The translations under genes and the position numbers were made by a program. From an uncultured Oscillospiraceae bacterium (lineage in GTDB: Bacteria; Bacillota; Clostridia; Oscillospirales; Ruminococcaceae), in the NCBI GenBank assembly GCA_950097605.1, contig CATNEU010000023.1, positions 1 to 10,160 of the forward strand: DNA of 10,160 nt. Direction: 5' to 3'. Below, one piece after another: positions 4,920 through 10,160 of the stretch. The notes beneath the pieces were generated by a model. It did no database searches and was not told the DNA's origin. It worked only from the letters and a program-made list of their open reading frames with translations. Position 1 is the first letter of the stretch. Every line of letters begins with the position of its first letter.

Positions 4920-5969
4920 TCAAACCGGTCTCCTCTGGGCGCGAAACGTCCGGTAAAACACCACCGCCGTATCCAGCGCATAGGCCAGAAAGAAAACGCC
5001 CAGCAATAGCAGCGTGAACCTACCCTCTCCCCAGATCGACAATAGGTCATGCTCTCCAAAGGTCTTCTGCAGCTCGGCTGCGAGCTGTTGCGCATATTTC
5101 TGGTTCCAAACCGGCATACACCCAAACACCACTGTTACGATGCCGAAGGAAACCAGGTTGACCGCCGCCGTGACTGCCGCCACCGTCGTGCAATACCGCC
5201 CTTTGACCAGCTTGACGACCTCCTGCACAATACCCAGCGCAAAGCCCAGCAACAGCAACGGCAAAACACGCGGCCAAGCCTCGAGATCAAAAATCGAAAT
5301 GACCTGCAGACTGCCTTCCACAACCTTCCAATACCCAATTAAATGCGGCGCCACAGCCAGCAGAACCATGAATACAACAAGCGCCACAATGCTTATAACG
5401 CTTTCCGAAGGTTTAATGATTTCCTTGCGGTCGGGAACCTGCGGCAGCCGGTCCGGCGTCCAGCTTCCACCGCCCATGCTGATCTTAGCCTGGCATCTCT
5501 CCATCACGGCAAACGCGATTGTGATTGTGGCGAACGCCAGGGCCAGCGCGCTGACAACCGTCTGTATGTTGTCGGCCAGCCAGTCCGTAAAATACCGGGA
5601 ATAATCAAAGCTGTCGCTTACGGGCAGCCCCACGAAAAACGAGACGATTGCGGCTATCACCGTACCGGCACCCACGCAGAGCAGCACGATCTTTAAAATC
5701 CACCAGTATGCATCGTAATACTCGCCGCCGATCAGGTGGCGGTCGGCCCCGCGGTACTGCGTGGCCAGCAGGGCGGGGCTTCCCAGGCCGGAAAGTACCT
5801 CGTCCACCACCTGCTTTCCACACGGGCCCCCTGCTGCTCTTTCCTCCAGCAGGTCCTCAATCAGCGTGCGCAGTTCCTTTTCAATGTCCGCGCGCTGGAC
5901 CTGCGGCAGACGGCGCACGACATCGTATACATAGCGGTCGACGATCTCCTGTTCATATGGTTTTTTCAT
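4920..5969 (-). CDS. Six-helix membrane protein with HAAS-like N-terminal domain, PadR-linked
   Basis: The 349-residue protein begins with a soluble helical part (about 1-85): a YVYDVVRRLP segment, then ADIEKELRTLIEDLLEER and EVLSGLGSPALLATQYRG. This pattern, helix - Lys/Glu helix - 'G-x-P..LA..Y', is typical of the HAAS/DUF1700 type domain found next to PadR regulators in Firmicutes. About six hydrophobic segments follow, near 90-115, 136-156, 190-212, 233-252, 260-284 and 317-338. The start at 5969 is chosen because AAGGAGG lies 9 nt upstream; an in-frame GTG at 5978 would abut that site. It overlaps the PadR gene by 17 bp, so translation is likely coupled. HAAS proteins are thought to work in membrane signalling or stress, but no substrate or activity can be read here. 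Confidence 0.75.
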   Translation of the reverse strand: MKKPYEQEIVDRYVYDVVRRLPQVQRADIEKELRTLIEDLLEERAAGGPCGKQVVDEVLSGLGSPALLATQYRGADRHLIGGEYYDAYWWILKIVLLCVGAGTVIAAIVSFFVGLPVSDSFDYSRYFTDWLADNIQTVVSALALAFATITIAFAVMERCQAKISMGGGSWTPDRLPQVPDRKEIIKPSESVISIVALVVFMVLLAVAPHLIGYWKVVEGSLQVISIFDLEAWPRVLPLLLLGFALGIVQEVVKLVKGRYCTTVAAVTAAVNLVSFGIVTVVFGCMPVWNQKYAQQLAAELQKTFGEHDLLSIWGEGRFTLLLLGVFFLAYALDTAVVFYRTFRAQRRPV

Positions 5970-6312
5970 GCTGTACACCCTCCTTCAGCAGTTGCTCCAT
6001 GTTCTGCACAAGCTGCTCCCACTGTTCGCGCAACCGCAGATAGATGCCGTCGCCAAACGGCGTTCGGCGGTAATATTTGCGGGGTTTGGCGCTCTCGGTT
6101 TCCCATTCGCTGACCAAAAGGCCCTGCTTTTCCAGCCTGCGCAGCAGCGGGTAGAGCGTGCCCGGCTCGATGCCCGCGCCGCGCTTCTCCATACTTTGCA
6201 CAAGGGCATAGCCGTATTTCGGCGTGTCCAACTGGCTGAGCACACTCAATACAATCGTCCCTCTGCGCAGCTCCAAAGTCAGGGAATCCAAGATATCTGT
6301 TTTACCGCCCAT
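5953..6312 (-). CDS. PadR family transcriptional regulator
   Basis: The 119-residue protein has the PadR winged helix: LELRRGTIVLSVLSQLDTPKYGYAL (13-37), then the signature IEPGTLYPLLRRLEKQGLL (48-66) and the wing with SAKPRKYYRRTPFG (74-87), followed by a short dimerisation helix (about 88-111). PadR proteins repress their own operon and release it on binding a small molecule or other signal. The start at 6312 is preferred over the ATG two codons earlier (6318), because AGAGG then has an 8-nt spacer rather than 2. The gene lies directly behind a consensus promoter and overlaps the membrane-protein gene that it probably controls. Confidence 0.9.
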   Translation of the reverse strand: MGGKTDILDSLTLELRRGTIVLSVLSQLDTPKYGYALVQSMEKRGAGIEPGTLYPLLRRLEKQGLLVSEWETESAKPRKYYRRTPFGDGIYLRLREQWEQLVQNMEQLLKEGVQHEKTI

Positions 6313-6331
6313 CTGCATCACCTCTGCCCCC

Positions 6332-6361
6332 ATTATACTGTATATCACACACTATTGTCAA
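6332..6361 (-). promoter_or_regulatory. Consensus sigma-A promoter of the padR operon
   Basis: On the minus strand TTGACA (6356-6361) and TATAAT (6332-6337) are both perfect matches to consensus, 18 nt apart. The start point should fall near 6325-6327, leaving a very short leader, so that the ribosome site AGAGG (6321-6325) is almost at the 5' end of the mRNA. A promoter this strong in front of a repressor gene suggests that it is normally held down. Confidence 0.85.
6334..6344. promoter_or_regulatory. Probable PadR operator dyad over the -10 box
   Basis: TATACTGTATA is a perfect dyad around its central base and covers most of the TATAAT box. A repressor bound here would block RNA polymerase, as expected for autoregulation by PadR proteins. 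The assignment is inferred from position and symmetry only; the dyad is short and lies in AT-rich DNA. Confidence 0.4.
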
Positions 6362-6403
6362 TATTCTAATATAATTATAGTTTGCATATAATTTACCGCC
6401 AAC

Positions 6404-6452
6404 CTATATAGAAACAGCCAAAACGCAAAGCGTTTGGGCTGTTTCTATATAG
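6404..6452 (-). terminator. Long hairpin terminator after gpsA
   Basis: CTATATAGAAACAGCC (6404-6419) pairs perfectly with GGCTGTTTCTATATAG (6437-6452). One A-G mismatch follows, then AAACGC/GCGTTT around an AAA loop, so 22 of 23 stem positions pair. It begins 21 nt after the gpsA stop. The GC-rich core followed by TTTCTATAT suits an intrinsic terminator, and the symmetry would let it act from either side. It separates the gpsA transcript from the padR promoter. Confidence 0.7.
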
Positions 6453-6473
6453 TAGCTGCCGCCGGACGCCGGA

Positions 6474-7490
6474 TCAATCCTCGGCGGTCAGCCATACAAC
6501 CTCGTTTTCGCATTTCTTCGGCCGGGTCATCAGATCGTTGATCGCCTGCCGCGGGCTTTTGCCCTCATACAGTACCTGGTAGGTCTGCTCGATAATCGGC
6601 ATATCCGTGCCGGTCCTCTGTGCAAGCACATAGGCGCTTTTGGCCGAAATATAGCCCTCGACCGTCATACCCACCAGCGCAATCGCCTCTTCCACACTGT
6701 GCCCCTCCCCGATTAGGATGCCCGTCCGGCGGTTGCGGCTGTGCATACTCGTACAGGTCACAATCAGGTCGCCGATACCGCTGAGGCCCGCGAACGTCTC
6801 GGTGCGCGCACCCAGCTTGACGCCCAACCGGGCAATTTCGGTGATACCGCGGGTCATCAGCGCCGCTTTGGCGTTGTCCCCGAGCCGCAGCCCGTCGCAG
6901 ACGCCCGCGGCCAGCGCGATGATGTTTTTCAGCGCACCGCCCAGCTCCACGCCGGGCACGTCGTCGTTTTCATAGATGCGCAGCGTCGGGTTCATCATAA
7001 TCTCCTGCACATAGGACACGCTTTCCCGATGCCTGGAGGCCACAACCACCGTCGTCGGCACGCCGCGCGCCACCTCTTCGGCATGAGAGGGACCGGAGAG
7101 CGCCGCAACCACCGCTTTGGGCAGCTCCTCCTCGATCACCTCGGCCAAAGTGCTCAGCGTCCCCTTTTCCAGACCCTTCGCAATGTTGACAATGATTTTG
7201 CCGTCCGGCAGCCGGCCCTGTAACAGCCGGGCCGTATCCCGCACGGCAAACGACGGCACCGCCATAATCACAAGGTCCGCATCCCCAACGCCGTCCAGGC
7301 TGTTTGTCAAACACACCTGCTCCGGTATTTTCACGCCCGGCAGCAGCTTTTTGTGCTCCCGGTCGGCCCGCAGCGTCTCGATTTCCTCCATGAAAAGCGA
7401 CCAGAGCACAACCTTGTTTCCATTTGCCGCCATATTCACAGCCAGCGATGTGCCGAATCCGCCCGATCCTAAAATCCAAATCTTTGCCAC
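6474..7490 (-). CDS. gpsA: NAD(P)H-dependent glycerol-3-phosphate dehydrogenase
   Basis: The enzyme reduces dihydroxyacetone phosphate to sn-glycerol-3-phosphate for membrane lipid synthesis. Counting from the ATG at 7496 (340 residues), the Rossmann motif is LGSGGFGTSLA (9-19). NIAKGLEKGTL (104-114), LSGPSHAEEVARG (133-145), the catalytic lysine in GGALKN (Lys190), GDNAKAALMTRG (206-217) and AGLSGIGDLIVTC (236-248) are all present. Two starts are possible: ATG at 7496 has GGAGG only 3 nt upstream, whereas GTG at 7490 has it at 9 nt and gives the common family start (M)AKI; I chose GTG. It lies behind plsY, whose enzyme uses its product. Length is normal and no key residue is missing. Confidence 0.96.
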   Translation of the reverse strand: MAKIWILGSGGFGTSLAVNMAANGNKVVLWSLFMEEIETLRADREHKKLLPGVKIPEQVCLTNSLDGVGDADLVIMAVPSFAVRDTARLLQGRLPDGKIIVNIAKGLEKGTLSTLAEVIEEELPKAVVAALSGPSHAEEVARGVPTTVVVASRHRESVSYVQEIMMNPTLRIYENDDVPGVELGGALKNIIALAAGVCDGLRLGDNAKAALMTRGITEIARLGVKLGARTETFAGLSGIGDLIVTCTSMHSRNRRTGILIGEGHSVEEAIALVGMTVEGYISAKSAYVLAQRTGTDMPIIEQTYQVLYEGKSPRQAINDLMTRPKKCENEVVWLTAED

Positions 7491-7613
7491 AGTCATGCAC
7501 CTCCGTCAGTCAAGCATTGCCGGTTATATGCTGCCGCAGCGGGCAGCGTACAGGCAATTTGTATATTTTTTGCCGGCCGGAAGCCGGCGCTTTGCGCTTT
7601 GTCGTCCGCGGAT

Positions 7614-7650
7614 AAAAAGAGGGGTATAGTCCTTCTAACCAGACTATACC
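7614..7650 (-). terminator. Possible terminator between plsY and gpsA
   Basis: On the minus strand GGTATAGTC (7642-7650) and GACTATACC (7623-7631) form a perfect 9-bp stem with a 10-nt loop, followed by CCTCTTTTTA. It begins 18 nt after the plsY stop. The stem is only moderately GC-rich, so it may be a partial terminator or attenuator that lowers gpsA expression. I found no convincing promoter in the remaining spacer (7497-7613), which also holds a GCTGCC/GGCAGC hairpin at 7530-7547. Confidence 0.45.
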
Positions 7651-7668
7651 ACAAAGTATACAGGGGTT

Positions 7669-8310
7669 CTACTTCTTTTTTTGTCCAAAACGGGCTTCCG
7701 TGCCGTTTAGCAGCCGCTTGATATTGCTGCGGTGCATAAACACGACAATCAGAGATATGCAGGCCGCCAGCAGCGTGTCGATCAGCGCCGGCCGCCCTTG
7801 CAGCATATGTACCACATAGGTTGCTATCGGATACACCGCGCAACACACCAGCGAGGAGAGCGACACAATTTTGGTGAAGATCACCGTGATTAAAAACACC
7901 GCGATCAGGATGGGAAACAGCAGCGGATCGAGGACCAGAATTACCCCCGCGCTGACCAATATGCCCTTGCCGCCCTTAAACCCAAAATACAGCGGGTAGA
8001 TATGGCCGATCAACGCAAAAAAGCCCGCGACATACGCGCCGATTGCCGTGTTTTCAATACCCGCCAGAGAAAATACCCAGCGCGCAAGCACCACGGCCAG
8101 CACGCCTTTTCCCAGGTCGCCGATCAGCGTCAGAGCGGCGGCCTTTTTGCCGAGCGTCCGCAGGATGTTGGTCATACCGGCATTTCCGCTGCCAAAATCC
8201 CGGATGTCCTTGTGGGTATAGAGCTTCATAATGAGTATCGCAAAGCTAATGCTGCCGAGCAGGTAGCCGACCAGGGCAACCACGGCGCTCATGAGTATCG
8301 TCGTCTGCAT
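7669..8310 (-). CDS. plsY: Glycerol-3-phosphate acyltransferase PlsY
   Basis: This integral membrane enzyme transfers the acyl group of acyl-phosphate to sn-glycerol-3-phosphate, giving lysophosphatidate. The 213-residue product shows the three PlsY motifs: GSGNAGMTN (40-48), GHIYPLYFGFKGGKG (102-116) and HRSNIKRLLNGTE (193-205). Hydrophobic segments lie near 5-27, 57-80, 88-105, 118-145, 150-170 and 177-193. The start at 8310 fits the family length; GGAGG stands 11 nt upstream, rather far, and the open frame continues to 8346, so a slightly longer start is possible. It follows der by 77 nt and precedes gpsA, which supplies its substrate. Confidence 0.95.
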   Translation of the reverse strand: MQTTILMSAVVALVGYLLGSISFAILIMKLYTHKDIRDFGSGNAGMTNILRTLGKKAAALTLIGDLGKGVLAVVLARWVFSLAGIENTAIGAYVAGFFALIGHIYPLYFGFKGGKGILVSAGVILVLDPLLFPILIAVFLITVIFTKIVSLSSLVCCAVYPIATYVVHMLQGRPALIDTLLAACISLIVVFMHRSNIKRLLNGTEARFGQKKK

Positions 8311-8361
8311 AAATCCATCATCCTCCACAACCATTTGTCTGCACATTGTCTGCCGCTATTA

Positions 8362-8380
8362 AGGCCCTCAAAAAGGGCCT
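8362..8380. other. Stem-loop in the der-plsY spacer
   Basis: AGGCCCT (8362-8368) and AGGGCCT (8374-8380) form a 7-bp stem with a 5-nt loop, starting just after the der stop. On the minus strand it is followed by TAATAG, not a T-run, so it is unlikely to stop transcription. It may act in mRNA processing or stability. Confidence 0.35.
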
Positions 8381-8387
8381 CGGCGTT

Positions 8388-9716
8388 TTATTTGTCCCCG
8401 CGCTCGCGCACAACCAGCCGGATCGGTGTGCCGGTCAGTCCAAAATGCTCGCGTATCTGGTTTTCCAAATAACGCTGGTAAGAAAAGTGGAACAGCTCGG
8501 CGTTGTTGACAAACGTCACAAATGTCGGCGGTCTTGTGGAAGCCTGGGTAATATAATAGATCTTCAGCCGCTTGCCCTTGTCGGAGGGCGGCTGCACGCG
8601 GGCGGTCGCCTGGGCCAGTATGTCGTTGAGCACGCCGGTTGAAATGCGCATTGCATTCTGCGCATTGACCTGCCGGATCAGCTCGAACAGCTTGTCGATT
8701 CGCTGCCCGGTCTTGGCCGAGATGAACAAAAACGGCGCATAGGACATAAAACTGAAGTCCTGCGCAAGCTTTTTGCGGGTCTCCTCCATGGTCTTGCCGT
8801 CTTTTTCAACCGCGTCCCATTTGTTTACAGCGATGATACAGCCCTTGCCCTGCTCGTGCGCATAGCCCGCGACCTTGGAATCCTGGTCGGTGAAGCCCAC
8901 CGTCGCGTCGATCATAATGACACAGACGTCCGCGCGGTCCACACCCATATAGGCGCGCAGCACGCTGTATTTTTCAATGGCCTCGTCCACGCGGGACTTG
9001 CGGCGGATACCCGCCGTATCAATAAACACAAACTTCCCAAACTCGTTTTCCACCACCGTGTCGATGGCGTCGCGCGTCGTGCCCGCAACATCCGAGACAA
9101 TTACGCGCTCCTCGCCCGCAACCCGGTTGACGAGCGAGCTTTTGCCGACGTTGGGTTTACCGATTACCGCCACGCGGATGGTGTCCTCGTCGTATTCCTC
9201 TTCGCCCTCTTCAGGCAGGTAGTCCATCACAACGTCGAGCAGGTCGCCCGTGCCGTGCCCATGCGCGGCGCTGACCGCGACCGGGTCGCCCAACCCAAGG
9301 TTGTAAAACTCGTAAAACTCGGCGGGCGGCTCGCCAACGCTGTCGCACTTGTTCACGCACAGCACAATCGGCTTACCGCTGCGCTGCAGCATCGCCGCCA
9401 CATCCGCGTCGGTCGCCGTCACGCCGGTGCGCAGGTCGGTCACCAGCACGATCACATCGGCTTTCTCAATCGCAAGCTGTGCCTGCCTGCGCATCTGCGA
9501 GAGGATCACGTCGTCGCTGCGCGGCTCGATGCCGCCGGTGTCCACGAGCATAAACTCCCGGCTGCGCCATTCACAGGTCGCATAGATCCGGTCCCTTGTC
9601 ACGCCGGGCGTGTCCTCTACTATGGATATGCGTTTGCCGACGAGTTTATTAAAAAGCGTGGATTTTCCCACGTTGGGTCTGCCAACCACCGCTACTATGG
9701 GCTTCGCCATCTGCAT
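8388..9716 (-). CDS. der: Ribosome biogenesis GTPase Der (EngA)
   Basis: The 442-residue product has the tandem GTPase domains unique to Der. Domain 1: GRPNVGKS (12-19), DTGG (59-62), NKCD (122-125) and SAH (149-151). After an acidic linker (about 168-178), domain 2: GKPNVGKS (186-193), DTAG (233-236), NKWD (298-301) and SAK (333-335). A C-terminal KH-like domain (about 350-442) includes KIYYITQASTRPPTF. Der is an essential factor in late assembly of the 50S subunit. ATG at 9716 has GGAGG 5 nt upstream; a second ATG at 9710 (spacer 11) would give the more usual MAKP start, so the first two residues are uncertain. The order DUF512 gene-der-plsY is common in Clostridia. Confidence 0.98.
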   Translation of the reverse strand: MQMAKPIVAVVGRPNVGKSTLFNKLVGKRISIVEDTPGVTRDRIYATCEWRSREFMLVDTGGIEPRSDDVILSQMRRQAQLAIEKADVIVLVTDLRTGVTATDADVAAMLQRSGKPIVLCVNKCDSVGEPPAEFYEFYNLGLGDPVAVSAAHGHGTGDLLDVVMDYLPEEGEEEYDEDTIRVAVIGKPNVGKSSLVNRVAGEERVIVSDVAGTTRDAIDTVVENEFGKFVFIDTAGIRRKSRVDEAIEKYSVLRAYMGVDRADVCVIMIDATVGFTDQDSKVAGYAHEQGKGCIIAVNKWDAVEKDGKTMEETRKKLAQDFSFMSYAPFLFISAKTGQRIDKLFELIRQVNAQNAMRISTGVLNDILAQATARVQPPSDKGKRLKIYYITQASTRPPTFVTFVNNAELFHFSYQRYLENQIREHFGLTGTPIRLVVRERGDK

Positions 9717-9752
9717 TCACTCCTCCGTCTTCGGTCGCGTTTTCACTGTTTT

Positions 9753-10160
9753 TCACATATCGGGCAGCGGCGCCACCGTTCCGGTCACCGCTTCCAACAG
9801 CTTCTCCCCATCATTTTCAACCGGTACGATCTGCACGCCCAACCGTTTTTCCACTTCCGCGGGCGTCACATCGTCCAGAAAGCAGTCGCCTTCATGCCGC
9901 AGCATCACGGCGGGAATCAGCAGGGTATCGCCAATCGCCCGCCCCGCAAGCTGCTCCATTAAATCGGCGCCCGTCAAAAGCCCGGCAACCGTGATGTTCT
10001 CCCCAAAAAAGCGGTTGACCACCGGCACCACCTCACAGTCGAGGTCCGGAAATACCTGCTTGGTGCGCTGCACCAGCGAATCGAGCAGCCCATAGGCCGC
10101 CATTCCGGTCGCAAGCGTCGTGCGCGTTTTTTTCACCCGCAGAGGCCCTGCCTGCGCAAG
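9753..10160 (-). CDS. DUF512 family protein, C-terminal part (cut by window edge)
   Basis: The frame stays open to the window's right edge, so this is the last 135 or so residues of a longer protein; the GTG at 10136 is probably internal. The visible part fits the DUF512 domain at the C-terminus of radical-SAM-type proteins found beside der in Clostridia: LATGMAAYGLL, then VPVVNRFFGENITVAGLLTG, LLIPAVMLRHEGDCFLDD and VEKRLGVQIVPV. The radical SAM cysteines would lie upstream, outside the window. The function of the family is not established. It ends 36 nt before der and is very likely cotranscribed with it. Confidence 0.85.
   Translation of the reverse strand, partial: LAQAGPLRVKKTRTTLATGMAAYGLLDSLVQRTKQVFPDLDCEVVPVVNRFFGENITVAGLLTGADLMEQLAGRAIGDTLLIPAVMLRHEGDCFLDDVTPAEVEKRLGVQIVPVENDGEKLLEAVTGTVAPLPDM

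Noticed and set aside
8362..8380. Terminator between der and plsY
   Set aside because: The stem is good, but on the minus strand it is followed by TAATAG rather than a T-run, so I list it only as a stem-loop.
8856..9962. Plus-strand open frame of 368 codons opposite der
   Set aside because: It lies antisense to a fully recognisable der gene and runs on into the DUF512 gene. The product is rich in His/Arg/Ala, as expected from reading GC-rich coding DNA backwards.

Overview
The window looks like chromosomal DNA from a spore-forming, moderately GC-rich member of the Clostridia, most likely the Oscillospiraceae/Ruminococcaceae side. This is an inference from gene content and gene order: a GerW (YtfJ) spore-germination protein next to a DUF2953 protein, an M50 protease-scpA-scpB operon, a zinc-ribbon L28, and the order DUF512 protein-der-plsY-gpsA. 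All genes but one (rpmB) are on the minus strand.

Layout from left to right. (1) 1-215: gene-free end with hairpins that close the gerW transcript. (2) 216-3515, minus strand: an operon read from right to left as M50 site-2-type protease, scpA, scpB, DUF2953 membrane protein, gerW. It has a good sigma-A-like promoter at 3593-3621. (3) 3692-4041, plus strand: rpmB with its own promoter and two tandem terminators. (4) 4042-4919: a non-coding block of about 880 bp, arranged as one large imperfect inverted repeat between the convergent ends of rpmB and the membrane-protein gene. (5) 4920-6361, minus strand: a PadR-type repressor translationally coupled to a six-helix membrane protein with a HAAS-like N-terminus, behind a consensus promoter with a dyad over the -10 box. 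(6) 6404-10160, minus strand: the cluster DUF512 protein (cut by the window edge), der, plsY, gpsA, closed by a 23-position hairpin.

The housekeeping genes fit together functionally. ScpA and ScpB are partners of the Smc condensin. GpsA makes glycerol-3-phosphate and PlsY acylates it, the first steps of phospholipid synthesis. Der acts in 50S ribosome assembly. The PadR/HAAS pair is a small self-regulated membrane cassette of unknown physiological role.

The most unusual part is 4042-4919. Around an axis near 4516-4518 lie, in mirror order: arrays of units spaced 75 bp apart, each with a short stem followed by CATCC and a T-run; two 118-bp modules in inverted orientation, about two thirds identical without gaps and each closed by its own terminal stem, with base changes that keep the stem; and a central hairpin followed by five Ts. 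No convincing protein is encoded there. It could be a fold-back/MITE-like element, a family of structured RNAs, or a reinforced terminator zone between convergent genes. The sequence alone does not decide.
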